A stretch of DNA of 64,000 nt from Vulcanimicrobiota bacterium (GTDB lineage: Bacteria; Vulcanimicrobiota; Vulcanimicrobiia; Eremiobacterales; Eremiobacteraceae), in the NCBI GenBank assembly GCA_013290125.1, contig JABCYQ010000003.1, forward strand, positions 62,001-126,000. Reading direction: 5' to 3'. The position numbers and the translations under genes are program-made. Under the pieces are notes generated by a model. That model ran no database searches and had not been told where the DNA came from. It saw nothing but the letters and a program-made list of their open reading frames with translations. Positions 9,324 to 18,034 of this stretch are shown in pieces (positions within the stretch are counted from its first letter, which is position 1; the number at the start of each line of letters is the position of its first letter).

Positions 9324-9379
9324 TTAGTCATACGCCTTGGTCAAATGACTAAATATCACATTTACCGGCCGGTTGTCAA
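9324..9379 (-). promoter_or_regulatory. Promoter and palindromic operator of the DUF1326 operon
   Basis: On the minus strand there is a perfect -35 (TTGACA, 9379-9374), an 18-base gap and a weak -10 (TATTTA, 9355-9350). An exact 8-base inverted repeat, TTAGTCAT (9324-9331) and ATGACTAA (9345-9352) with 13 bases between, covers the -10 and the expected transcription start, a position suited to repression. The TetR gene of the same operon is the natural candidate to bind it; that link is inference. Confidence 0.6.
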
Positions 9380-9486
9380 GTGGTACTTCCAGGCGCAAAT
9401 CCGACTAAATCCTTAGGTCTGCAATGGGACGTCACGCCCCTGCCGACATCGTGCCATGCCGATGAGCGTCGCGCGCGCTGACGAAC

Positions 9487-10071
9487 GTGCTGCGACTCGA
9501 AAACGGCGGCGCAGCGATCCAAGCAGTCGACGGCTTTTCACCAGGTTACGATCTCCTCATGTCCTTGGACTGCTCGGGCAATCTGACCGTGAAGGGAACG
9601 ACCGTGTCGGGCGGCACCATGGTAGTCGCAGCGAAGTCTGCCGGCGGACCAGACGTCGCGGCATATCCGTCGCGCCAAACAGTTCCGACGATAGAAGATT
9701 TCGGCGAAGCGCGGCTCTTGAACGGCAGCGTGCACGTGGGCATCAATCCCGACTTTGCGCGCACGATCGAACCGTCCGCCGACTACCTCGTCTTCATCAC
9801 GCCTGAGGGCGACTGTCGCGGTCTGTTCGTCTAGAACCGCTCGCACGGCGGATTCGACGTGCGCGAAAGTCAAGGCGGGAGTTCCACGCTGGCATTTGCA
9901 TATCGGATCATCGCCCGTCCGCTCGGCTCGACCGATGGGCGGCTCCCGACGCTCGCCTCAGTGCGCAACCGCGAGGCAGCGACGCAGCGACGCGGGAATC
10001 CGAACGTCCCCGAACTGCTCCAACTGCTCGGCGTACACTCACCAGCCGCGCCGCAGACGACGCCGAAATAA
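9487..10071 (+). pseudogene. Remnant of a surface/tail-fibre-like protein C-terminus, split by TAG
   Basis: Codons from 9487 encode LRLENGGAAIQAVDGFSPGY, SGNLTVKGT, TIEDFGEARLLNGSVHVGIN and YLVFITPEGDCRGLFV, then a TAG (9832-9834), and the same frame continues with NRSHGGFDVRESQGGSSTLA and FAYRIIARPLG to a stop at 10071. I recognise this run as the C-terminal part of a repeat-rich family often found in soil bacteria, in which both halves are contiguous. The N-terminal repeat region is absent and no ribosome-binding site is seen. I read it as a decayed fragment interrupted by an amber codon. Confidence 0.7.
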
Positions 10072-10098
10072 GGTGCAAAATCGAATCCGGCGCGGCGG

Positions 10099-11892
10099 TC
10101 ATCGCGCCGGATTCGATCGGCCGCTTCGACTAGAGAGCTGGATATCGATATCCGACATCAGGCGGTCCCAATGGGCGAGCAATGACGCCCGAAACGGCGG
10201 GCGTGCCGCGGAAGGTAGCAGCCAGCCGACACTCTCGGCTGTCGCGCGCGAAACCGAATGGCCGAGGCGCATGACCTGATCGCGCGTGAGTTTCGAAGCG
10301 AGAAACGCCCGTGCGGCAGCGCGGACGACAGTTGGGTTACGCTTGGGCGCGGGAGATCGCCCGATCGCGCGGGCGAGCGCATCATGTGAGAGCGTGATGA
10401 CTGCGACACGCGCGTCACTCGAGAGTTGCGCGAACAGCGCGGAGAATCTATCCTCGTAGAAGCGCTGTAGCGCTCCCATGAAATCGTCGTCCAGCGCGAG
10501 AGGACCTATATCGCGCGCGAGTGCGCCGGGAACGACGAACAAATCGAAGAGGAGCGTGCGATCGTTCATCCGCGCGCCTTCAGCCCAAGCTCGCAACCAC
10601 TGCGGCTTGGCTCGGTCCGCGTCGCCCGATTTGTCCAGCGCGGCTGCTACGGTTGCGCGGGCGAACAACGTCGCAATCGTGGCATCGGTAGACTCGCCTC
10701 GTCTCAGCGCGGACTCGGCGAGCGTTAAAGCGCGCACCGGATCGCCTCCGAGCGCTTTTCGCGCGTCGATCGCATCGAGCTCGACGAGCGTCCACGACGC
10801 AGCATGTCGAGCCATCAGCGCGCGCGGCGGCAGCCAGTCTACACCGAGCAACAATGCACAGCGGGCACCGAACGCAGCCGCGCGCAGCGCGTAGGCCGCG
10901 TCAAACGCGGCGATCGTGGAGGACACCGCGGTGAAGAGCGCTCGCGCATCTTCCAAATCTCCTTTTACTGCCGACAACGATGCACTCGCAAACGCGGCGC
11001 GCGAGAGCACATCGAGATCGCGATTCTCGACGGCGTAGCGTTCCGCGTCGGCGATCGCGATCGCGGCTGCGTTCAACTCGCCGGCCGAACACGCGGCTTC
11101 AGCTGCTGCCAACTGCGAGAGCGCCAACAATCGGGAGTCCCCCGCCGCGAGGCCGCGCATGCTCTCGATCAATTCCGCTTCGCGGTCCATCAACCCGCGA
11201 CGCCGAAGCGCGCGGCGGTCGAGTTCGGCGATCTCGAAGGCGACGGCGTCGGACGGCCCGTCGCGTGCGGCGGGCAACGCTGCGCGGATCGAGTCCGCGA
11301 GAGCTTCCGACTCTGCGCGAGATCCCATAGACAGAAGCCGCCGGGCCATCGTCGCAAGCGCGAGCAAGCGCCATGCTCCGTCACACTTGTCGATGTACGC
11401 TTTTGCGTCCACGCCGGCCCAAATAGCGGCGCGCGCGATCTCAAACGCTATCTTCCCGGTCGGTGAGGGCGTGGCACGGACGTAGAGATCCAGGGCCGCT
11501 CGCGGGTCGAACTCGGCCACCATCGAAGCTAGAAGCAGCTGTTTGCGCGACGCATCGTCCGGCTGGCGCAAGTTGCGGCCGACCGCGTGAGCGACCGCCT
11601 CGACCGCGTCGTTTCGGTAGCGAAAGAACTGGCGGACCGACAGGCCGAGCGACGACGCGACGGCGGCCGTTTTGTCACCGCCGATATCGCAGCGTTGGAC
11701 GATATCCCGCAGCAAGCGCCCATTTGCAGTCTCTGCGTCGAACGCCGATGCTATCGTCTTCAACACGGCTTCGCGCGAGTTACCGGTGCGAAGCGATTCG
11801 CGAAGCATGATCGCAAGCGGCTCGCGATCGAGCGCGTTTGGGCGTCGTACGAGTCTGAGAAGCCGCCGGATCTCGTGGTGATTTGCTACCAT
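10099..11892 (-). CDS. Large alpha-helical regulator with N-terminal helix-turn-helix
   Basis: A 597-residue soluble protein. Residues about 70-100 contain a plausible helix-turn-helix (GGDKTAAVASSLGLSVRQFF) followed by YRNDAVEAVA. From about residue 110 to the end the protein is almost entirely Ala/Leu/Arg-rich helices, with paired-helix periodicity like TPR repeats (SQLAAAEAACSAGELNAAAI). This is the architecture of a DNA-binding protein with a TPR-like sensor, but I cannot name the family. The start ATG at 11892 lies 66 bases from the divergent DUF5069 gene. Confidence 0.7.
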   Translation of the reverse strand: MVANHHEIRRLLRLVRRPNALDREPLAIMLRESLRTGNSREAVLKTIASAFDAETANGRLLRDIVQRCDIGGDKTAAVASSLGLSVRQFFRYRNDAVEAVAHAVGRNLRQPDDASRKQLLLASMVAEFDPRAALDLYVRATPSPTGKIAFEIARAAIWAGVDAKAYIDKCDGAWRLLALATMARRLLSMGSRAESEALADSIRAALPAARDGPSDAVAFEIAELDRRALRRRGLMDREAELIESMRGLAAGDSRLLALSQLAAAEAACSAGELNAAAIAIADAERYAVENRDLDVLSRAAFASASLSAVKGDLEDARALFTAVSSTIAAFDAAYALRAAAFGARCALLLGVDWLPPRALMARHAASWTLVELDAIDARKALGGDPVRALTLAESALRRGESTDATIATLFARATVAAALDKSGDADRAKPQWLRAWAEGARMNDRTLLFDLFVVPGALARDIGPLALDDDFMGALQRFYEDRFSALFAQLSSDARVAVITLSHDALARAIGRSPAPKRNPTVVRAAARAFLASKLTRDQVMRLGHSVSRATAESVGWLLPSAARPPFRASLLAHWDRLMSDIDIQLSSRSGRSNPAR

Positions 11893-11958
11893 ACCCTGAT
11901 TCGGCGACTTCGGCTTGGCGCCGGCATGCGCCTCGGCTGTGGGATTAGCCTCATCTTA

Positions 11959-12429
11959 ATGGGAACTAGAATCGCCGTGTCGACCGACTTTCGAGATGGG
12001 AAGACGTTTCCACGCCGCGGCCGCGAGGCTCTCGGCGATTTCCTGTGGCTGGCTCGCGTCTTCGACAAGGCGCGCGCGAAAGCCAATAACACACAGGATG
12101 GATACATCTACCCGTGCCCAATGGACCGCGCGATGATGTGGCGCTGGGGCATTCGGCCGACCGATTTCACGAGCGCCGTCGCCGAGTGTTCGAGCGACGA
12201 CCGGATCCTCGCATGGGTTGCTGCGCGCGTGTCACCGGAGCAAATACAACTAGCCAACTCGTGGCTGCTGACCCAAGAAAATTCGCTGGATCGACACGAT
12301 GCAGAGGAAGGCGTGCCGGGCGCGGTCGCATCCGGGCCGCGGCGAGAGATCATTCTAGGTATTTTCGTCGCCGCGATCGCGATTCTCGTGGCCTTGATTT
12401 CTCGCTACTTGCACATCCCATCTGGCTAG
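11959..12429 (+). CDS. DUF5069 protein with C-terminal membrane anchor
   Basis: About 156 residues. The N-terminal two-thirds match DUF5069: FRDGKTFPRRGREALGDFLW, LARVFDKARAKANNTQDGYI, and YPCPMDRAMMWRWGI with the conserved CPMD. Unlike the usual short soluble family members it ends in a hydrophobic helix (IILGIFVAAIAILVALISRY), which would anchor it in the membrane. The start is uncertain: ATG at 11959 is preferred, with an upstream ATG at 11926 and a GTG at 11977 as alternatives, and none has a clear ribosome-binding site. The function of DUF5069 is unknown. Confidence 0.75.
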   Translation: MGTRIAVSTDFRDGKTFPRRGREALGDFLWLARVFDKARAKANNTQDGYIYPCPMDRAMMWRWGIRPTDFTSAVAECSSDDRILAWVAARVSPEQIQLANSWLLTQENSLDRHDAEEGVPGAVASGPRREIILGIFVAAIAILVALISRYLHIPSG

Positions 12430-12438
12430 CTTACTATC

Positions 12439-12528
12439 TGAAGGGGCCAATTTCTGAAGGGCCGATTCTATATCGGCCCAAATTTTAAAGGTCGCGAAAC
12501 CTGGGCCGACATAAAGTCGGCCCCTTCA
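12439..12528. repeat. Nested palindromic element (two hairpins inside terminal inverted repeats)
   Basis: The ends are an exact inverted repeat, TGAAGGGGCC (12439-12448) and GGCCCCTTCA (12519-12528). Inside are two related hairpins: GGGCCGAT/ATCGGCCC (12459-12466 with 12472-12479) and GGGCCGAC/GTCGGCCC (12503-12510 with 12516-12523), each with a 5-base loop. A further GCGCCCCTTCAAG follows at once. This looks like a REP/MITE-type intergenic palindrome; it could also stop transcription from the DUF5069 gene. Confidence 0.7.
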
Positions 12529-12567
12529 AGGCGCCCCTTCAAGTCGGTACTAAACATGGAGGATGTC

Positions 12568-12978
12568 ATGAGAAAGAGACTGCTCACGCTTGTCGCGGTG
12601 GCGAGCTTTTTACTTGCTCTGTCTGTGACGGTCGTCGCCGCAGCTGATGTCTTCGGCGACATCGGACCAAAGGCGGACGTCGCGGCGCTAAAAGCGACGC
12701 GACTCCACAAACCGACGCCCGCCACGGAGGTAGACGGCGTGCACGTCGCCGGCGACTTCGGATACGTCGCGTGGGGCGGCGGTGATGCGAGCGGCTACAC
12801 GGTGTACAAGCGCGTCGCAGGCGAGACGTGGAAGACGATCGACAGCGGAGGCGGCGTGGAATTGATCACCGCGATGGTGCATGCCGGAGTGCCGAGAGCG
12901 ACCGCGATTAAATTATGCTCCGGATGGCCGAAAGACGACACGCCCTGCCAGGACGAGAACGGACACCCGGTGCGCTAG
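12568..12978 (+). CDS. Small exported protein of unknown function
   Basis: 136 residues with a signal peptide (hydrophobic residues about 6-24, cleavage near VAA/AD). The ATG at 12568 is chosen because GGAGG (12558-12562) lies 5 bases upstream; the ATG four codons earlier overlaps that site. The mature part has Gly-rich short strands (HVAGDFGYVAWGGGDASGY) and a C-terminal Cys pair (LCSGWPKDDTPCQDE) that could form a disulphide in the periplasm. I do not recognise the family. Confidence 0.65.
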   Translation: MRKRLLTLVAVASFLLALSVTVVAAADVFGDIGPKADVAALKATRLHKPTPATEVDGVHVAGDFGYVAWGGGDASGYTVYKRVAGETWKTIDSGGGVELITAMVHAGVPRATAIKLCSGWPKDDTPCQDENGHPVR

Positions 12979-12999
12979 CGGTAAGGCGATAGCTCGGCC

Positions 13000-15249
13000 T
13001 CAGCAGCCTCCCTCGCCCTTTTCGATGGCCTCTATCAGCTCTTGTTCAGCGCGCAGCTGTTCGGCCAATTGGCTCGCCCCTTCAGCTTCACCAGTCATCC
13101 CGCCCGTGATCGCGGCGGCCATCACGGCGACCCGGACGATCCGGCCATTGCGGCAGAAGAATTTCGCGACGCGCGCGACAAAGGAAAGATTCTGCCCCTC
13201 TTCTGCTCCTTCCGGGTGCCGGCCGTCTTGCATCTCATCGCGGACCGAGCCGTCTTGCCCGATGTTCCACCAGCCGTACTGATCTGGCGCCGTTACGCCG
13301 ACCGATCCAGTAGGGGCAAGCGCTACGGATCCGCCCGCAAGCGCTGCGCTGAGCTGCGCCTTGGTATCAGCGGTTGTCGCAATCGTGTCGGCGTCGCCGG
13401 CCGAGCGGACGAGCTTCGTGCCGACGTTCTGCTTGCCTAAGACGCCGAACACGCCGATCGTGTCGCCGACGCGCATTTGGTCGACCGTGCCGCCGCTGGT
13501 CGCCGCCGTCAACATCGATTGGCCGAGAACCACGAAGCGCTCGGCGAGCAACGAGCTGACGCCCCACGCCACGCCGTCGTTCTGGCCACCCTGACTCGGT
13601 ACGGCGTGATCGCTTGCGATGTCCATGAGAAACGAAGCGCTCGTCGCTCCGGCCGCACCGTTTGCCCAGACGAATGCCATTACGCTGATGCCGGGTTTGA
13701 CAGTCGCGATCTGCGTCGGCGCCGACGCAGTCGATGCCGCGAACAGCGCGCGACGCACTGCATAGTAGTTATGTTGGAGGCGCCCGATTTGGCGGACGAG
13801 CGTCGTGGCGCTCGGTTTGGACGTGTCGATCGGATTCTGGTCGCCGACGCCGACCGCGGCGTTGCCGACGTTAGCACCGATGCTCCAAACCGAACCAAGC
13901 GGCAGGTAGACGCCGGAGTTGTTGTCGAGCGCGACGAGCGGGGCGGTCGCTGCGTTGCCGGCCGAACGATTTGCGAAGGCAACGCGGTCGAAGATCGTCT
14001 CATTGATGGTTTCCGGCTGCCCGCCGACGGTGCTGACAGCGACCTGCAGCCACACGCCCACGATGTCTGGTCCGGCGACTGTCGTCATCGGCGACGGAGT
14101 TCCGCCCGGCCCAAAGAGGCTCGTGACCTGCGATCCAACCTTGTTGACAGAGGACGAGATTCCGCCGCCGAGCGACGGCATGAAGATGGGCTGACCCGCG
14201 GTGACCGTGCCGTCGACATCGAAGACCGGAGTGTAGGCGTCTTCGCCCTTCGGTGCCGGCGCGGGCGACGTCGGCAGCGGCACGTCGGTCGGCTCGGCGA
14301 ACATGAAGGCAAGCGATCTCTGGGAGAGCGCGGCCGCGGGCCATGTCTGCTCGAGCAACGTACTGTCGTTGACCGCGCCGTTCGCGCGCGTCTCAACGCG
14401 GACGCGGGCTGTCACCGTGTCGTACTGCGAGTCGGGCAGCTGCGCCATCGTCTGTTGCGCGCCGCACAGCGTAGCACCGGGCTTGGCTTTGGGCAGCGTG
14501 GGATCGAGGTCGGTCCACGACGCACCTTGCTGCAGCTGCACCCATGTGTGGTTTGCGACAATCGGATGAAGGTCGCCGGGGTCGGGAGTCTTGAGCGGTG
14601 CATTTGCTGCTTGCATGGCGCCCGTCAGGGCTTTGGTCTCTGCCTGATCCTGCGCGACGAGGCCGCTCCAGATCCCGGCCAATAACTGTAAGCGAGTGCG
14701 GACTTTCGCGTCCGCGGCTTGTCCAGCGAGTTGCGCTGCGTTTTGTGCGAGCAGTTGCGGCGGCTTATATGCGTCGTGCGCAGCTGCGATGAGTTGATCT
14801 TCTTGCTGTGTCGAGAGCGTGCAGCTGGCGAATCTGACCTGGGCGCTTGGTATCGCTGCGAGTATGAGATCGTGAAGCAGCAGCGCTTTGTCGATGTCGT
14901 TGCCGGCGTTGTCGGCAAGCGTGCCCGCTGCGCCGCGGAACGCGCCCGGATAGATCTCATACGCGACGCCGTCGGATACGCGCGAAAGCAGCGCACCCGG
15001 ATCGTTGCCGACGCGCGCCGCTTCGGCAGAGACGTTCTGTTCGGCGGCTCCGCTAACCGCCGGGGCGCCCGAAGTCGAGTTCGCCGGGGCGTTGGCCGCC
15101 GAACCGCTCGCCCCTGGGGAACTCGCCGTGGCGGCGGGCGAGCCGGATGAGTCAGACGAGCCGGTGGAGTGCGAACACGCAAAGACCTGACCGACCACCG
15201 CACACATTGCGACCGTCGTCATAAGAACGCGAAGAGTGCGTGTGAACAT
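13000..15249 (-). CDS. Large lipoprotein with a transglutaminase-like segment
   Basis: About 749 residues. A lipobox (VFAC, Cys near residue 25) follows the signal sequence, then a Ser/Ala/Gly-rich linker (residues about 26-72). Residues about 150-270 contain HTWVQLQQGASWTDLDPTLP, reminiscent of the His-Asp end of transglutaminase-like domains, though the catalytic Cys is not obvious. The C-terminal 70 residues are basic, then hydrophobic (VAVMAAAITGGMTG), then Glu-rich, and end in GEGGC. ATG at 15249 is chosen: GAGGTGG lies 5 bases upstream. No close neighbour explains its role. Confidence 0.65.
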   Translation of the reverse strand: MFTRTLRVLMTTVAMCAVVGQVFACSHSTGSSDSSGSPAATASSPGASGSAANAPANSTSGAPAVSGAAEQNVSAEAARVGNDPGALLSRVSDGVAYEIYPGAFRGAAGTLADNAGNDIDKALLLHDLILAAIPSAQVRFASCTLSTQQEDQLIAAAHDAYKPPQLLAQNAAQLAGQAADAKVRTRLQLLAGIWSGLVAQDQAETKALTGAMQAANAPLKTPDPGDLHPIVANHTWVQLQQGASWTDLDPTLPKAKPGATLCGAQQTMAQLPDSQYDTVTARVRVETRANGAVNDSTLLEQTWPAAALSQRSLAFMFAEPTDVPLPTSPAPAPKGEDAYTPVFDVDGTVTAGQPIFMPSLGGGISSSVNKVGSQVTSLFGPGGTPSPMTTVAGPDIVGVWLQVAVSTVGGQPETINETIFDRVAFANRSAGNAATAPLVALDNNSGVYLPLGSVWSIGANVGNAAVGVGDQNPIDTSKPSATTLVRQIGRLQHNYYAVRRALFAASTASAPTQIATVKPGISVMAFVWANGAAGATSASFLMDIASDHAVPSQGGQNDGVAWGVSSLLAERFVVLGQSMLTAATSGGTVDQMRVGDTIGVFGVLGKQNVGTKLVRSAGDADTIATTADTKAQLSAALAGGSVALAPTGSVGVTAPDQYGWWNIGQDGSVRDEMQDGRHPEGAEEGQNLSFVARVAKFFCRNGRIVRVAVMAAAITGGMTGEAEGASQLAEQLRAEQELIEAIEKGEGGC

Positions 15250-15422
15250 TTTTGCCACCTCGCCAAAGCTAGCCGGTAGGCTCTATGCGCTAGTTATCGC
15301 GCCGGTGCCCTCGCCCTCTTATGCCCTCGACACCCGCCCACCCAATATTGTACCCGCGAACCGTCCTAGGGGCGTCCGGGCACGGACGACCATTTGAAGG
15401 GCGGTTTCCTGCGGGGTGTTGG

Positions 15423-15878
15423 TTATTTACGCTTGTCCAGACGCGGGAGCGCCGCGCCTCGGACGCTCAGCCGTCCGTAGACGAATTCCGCGAGACTGCC
15501 CGCGACTTCTTCCGAAAGCCCGTCGAAGCGCAGGCCGTACGTGCAGCGGTATTCCTTGCCGACATCGCCGGTATGGATAACTCGCGCGGGAAGGTCGAGC
15601 CGCGTCTCGGCGTTGGTCTGAAGCGTCAGCGTTATACGCTGGTTGGGCCGCAGCCGCAGGTGCGTCGCGATCCGCGCACCGCCGACCGAAATGTCTTTGA
15701 CCAAAATGTCGATCGGGATCTGACTCCCGGCTTCGCGCACGTACGCCGTCTCCGCGATGGTCACGCGCGACGCCGAGCGGGCCAGGGCGTCTTTGGCCTT
15801 TTGCACGAGCGTAGGCGGTGCGCTGTGCGCTGTGAAGGCCTGCCGTGGATCGAACTTCAAAATATGGTCTCCTGCCAT
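15423..15878 (-). CDS. PilZ-domain protein
   Basis: About 151 residues, cytoplasmic. The C-terminal 100 residues fit a PilZ beta-barrel: VKDISVGGARIATHLRLRP matches the (D/N)xSxxG part of the c-di-GMP-binding signature, and the end (CTYGLRFDGLSEEVAGSLAE) matches the barrel's last strand and helix. The N-terminal arginine motif (RxxxR) is not clear, so binding of c-di-GMP is uncertain. ATG at 15878 is chosen because upstream codons look non-coding. The 164 bases to the lipoprotein start hold no feature I can support. Confidence 0.75.
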   Translation of the reverse strand: MAGDHILKFDPRQAFTAHSAPPTLVQKAKDALARSASRVTIAETAYVREAGSQIPIDILVKDISVGGARIATHLRLRPNQRITLTLQTNAETRLDLPARVIHTGDVGKEYRCTYGLRFDGLSEEVAGSLAEFVYGRLSVRGAALPRLDKRK

Positions 15879-16111
15879 AGTGAGATGTCCCAACGCCCGG
15901 CCCGTTACCGGCATCACGGTTCTTGTGAGACCTATCACGATGGGGAGCGGTCTATACTCGGAACGCAAGACGGTGTATCATGCAGGTACGGCGCTCGGGG
16001 CGCATCCGGTCCGCGGAAAGGACAGAGTCCACCCAACCTACGCGCATTCGCTTACGATCTTCTCAGCCCGGAGATGCGGATATCGGGCGCTGCCAGAATG
16101 GGAAGTTCGTA

Positions 16112-17200
16112 ATGCCTATTAAGCGTTTACCGCCGCATCCGAACCTCGATCATCTCAAGCACCAGGCAAAGGACCTGTTGCGATCGCACGCGAGTCGCAC
16201 GCCAGAGGTGTGCCAGCGGATCCGGGAATTTCATCCGCGCTTTCGTAAAGCCACCGATGCCGACATCGGCATGGCGCAGTTCGTGCTGAGCGACGCGCAG
16301 TTAGCCATAGCCCGCGAGTATGGATTCGCGAGTTGGGCCAGACTTCGATCGCATCTCGGACACCCGAATGGCGATCTGCATCTCCCTAAGCATGAGCGGA
16401 TCAAGGACGCCGACTTTCGTCGCGCGGTGGACATGCTCGACGGGGGCGACGTCAACGGCCTGCGCAGTCATCTGCGCCTTCATCCCGACCTCGTCCACAG
16501 GCGTGTGCTCTTCGAGGGAGACAACTACTTCACGAACCCCACGCTCCTGGAGTTCGTCGCCGAGAATCCCACGCGGCGGGGAAGGCTGCCGTCAAATATC
16601 GTCGACGTTGCGCGTGTGATCCTCGACGCAGGCGGTGAAAAAGATGATTCGAGCAAGAATTCGACGCTGGCTCTAGTCAGCTCCAGCAGCATCGCGCGAG
16701 AATGCAAGTCACAGATCCCTCTTATCGAACTCCTTTGTGAGCGCGGCGCCGATCCGAACGTCGGCCGTTACGACGCTCTTTCCTACGGTGAATTCGCCGC
16801 GGCGGAAGCGTTGATCCGTCTCGGTGCAGATATCGATCTGCCGACTGCGGCTGCAACTGGACGAATCGATGTCGTTCGCGCGGCGCTACCCGTGAGCGAC
16901 GGTGAGGAACGTCAGCGCGCACTCGGATTCGCGGCGCAACATGGCCACGCCGATATCGTCCTGTTGCTCCTCGACGCCGGCGAGGATCCGAACCGATTTA
17001 GCCCGGTCGGCGGACACTCCCACGCCACGCCATTGCATCAAGCAGCGGGCGCCGGAAAATTGGACTGCGTGCGATTGCTCGTCGAGCGGGGAGCTAGGAC
17101 CGATATCGCCGACATACTGTTTGGTGCCACCCCTCTTGGCTGGGCAGAATTCGGCGGCCATAGCGAGATTGCAGAGTTTCTCCGCGCTCGCCCGGAGTAA
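16112..17200 (+). CDS. Ankyrin-repeat protein
   Basis: 362 residues. The N-terminus (LDHLKHQAKDLLRSHASRTP, then VLSDAQLAIAREYGFASWARL) is the helical leader seen in many bacterial ankyrin proteins. At least four ankyrin units follow, for example LIELLCERGADPNVGRYDAL, FAAAEALIRLGADIDLPTAA, ALGFAAQHGHADIVLLLLDA and ATPLHQAAGAGKLDCVRLLV. It probably binds a partner protein in the cytoplasm. ATG at 16112 has GGAAG 6 bases upstream. The 233 bases before it hold no feature I can support. Confidence 0.85.
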   Translation: MPIKRLPPHPNLDHLKHQAKDLLRSHASRTPEVCQRIREFHPRFRKATDADIGMAQFVLSDAQLAIAREYGFASWARLRSHLGHPNGDLHLPKHERIKDADFRRAVDMLDGGDVNGLRSHLRLHPDLVHRRVLFEGDNYFTNPTLLEFVAENPTRRGRLPSNIVDVARVILDAGGEKDDSSKNSTLALVSSSSIARECKSQIPLIELLCERGADPNVGRYDALSYGEFAAAEALIRLGADIDLPTAAATGRIDVVRAALPVSDGEERQRALGFAAQHGHADIVLLLLDAGEDPNRFSPVGGHSHATPLHQAAGAGKLDCVRLLVERGARTDIADILFGATPLGWAEFGGHSEIAEFLRARPE

Positions 17201-17228
17201 AAACTCGATCGGTCGCTGCCGCGCCCCT

Positions 17229-17957
17229 CTAGTTGTTGTGCGGCGTCGGCAGCGGGTTGGGCCCGCGCGTCGCGTCGACGAGGATGATCGCGCGCGTGTC
17301 TTCGCCTTTCCAATTCTTCGCGGCGTAGATGATCATGCCCATCGGCGTGTTGGTGTCCGTCAAGTCGGATGCGGAGAATCCGACGAGCTTCTTCGTGGAC
17401 TGCTCCATACCGCCGCGCAGCGGCGCCGGCAGTTTTTCATACATGTCCACAACGTCTAGCACGGCGGCGGCGCGACCCGCGACGAGCTTGGGATCGAGCA
17501 CGATGAGCATCACCACCCTGGAGCGATCCTTTGTCGACAACTCGACGGGCACGAGACCGAAAGTCGTCAGCGCGTCGACGAAGGGTTTGTCGACTTTTGT
17601 GTCATCCGCAGTCGGCTTGGCGGTTCCCGGAAAAAGGTCGCTCGGCGGAGACTGGATGAGCTGCGTGATCCATCCCTGAAGCGTCACCATAGATGCGCTC
17701 GTCTTCAAGAGTTCTTGCGTGCCGATATAAGGATAGGCCGCATCGGCGCCCTGGCCGAAAAACGACGACCCGAGTTGCGTGACATCCGAGCTGTCATCAT
17801 ACTTGCCGACCGTGTCCACGGTGCTCGGCGTGAAGACTGGGAACGCGCTGGTCGGTTGAGCTGCGGGAACGGCGCCGAATGGGCTCGATTTCGAGCACCC
17901 TGCGATGAGCAAAACAAGCGCGGCGGCGCAGATGGTAGTGCGGCGATTCAGGTTCAT
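17229..17957 (-). CDS. Lipoprotein of unknown function
   Basis: 242 residues starting with a textbook lipoprotein signal (hydrophobic helix ending LLIAGC, Cys about residue 21). GGAGGG lies 4 bases before the ATG at 17957. The mature domain is mixed alpha/beta (RVVMLIVLDPKLVAGRAAAV, PMGMIIYAAKNWKGEDTRAI) and ends in a Pro/Asn-rich tail. No catalytic motif is seen and I do not recognise the family. It lies convergent to the ankyrin gene and upstream of paralogue 2 of the DUF5916-like family, in the same direction as the latter's start region. Confidence 0.7.
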   Translation of the reverse strand: MNLNRRTTICAAALVLLIAGCSKSSPFGAVPAAQPTSAFPVFTPSTVDTVGKYDDSSDVTQLGSSFFGQGADAAYPYIGTQELLKTSASMVTLQGWITQLIQSPPSDLFPGTAKPTADDTKVDKPFVDALTTFGLVPVELSTKDRSRVVMLIVLDPKLVAGRAAAVLDVVDMYEKLPAPLRGGMEQSTKKLVGFSASDLTDTNTPMGMIIYAAKNWKGEDTRAIILVDATRGPNPLPTPHNN

Positions 17958-18034
17958 GGCACCCTCCTGCACAGTATTGTATCAAACGGCTGTCCGCGCA
18001 GCGTCGGGGACCGGTGATGCCGAAGCCCTCTGGT

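Noticed and set aside
9832-9834. Pyrrolysine or amber read-through at TAG
   Set aside because: No structural element, no known Pyl use in this kind of protein, and the gene also lacks its N-terminal part, so decay is simpler.
13477-14685. 402-residue rightward frame inside the lipoprotein gene
   Set aside because: Arg/Asp-rich shadow frame with no signal, motif or ribosome-binding site; the opposite strand has a complete lipoprotein.
15250-15422. c-di-GMP riboswitch between the PilZ and lipoprotein genes
   Set aside because: A short GCC/GGC hairpin tempted me because of the PilZ neighbour, but the conserved GEMM bases are not there.
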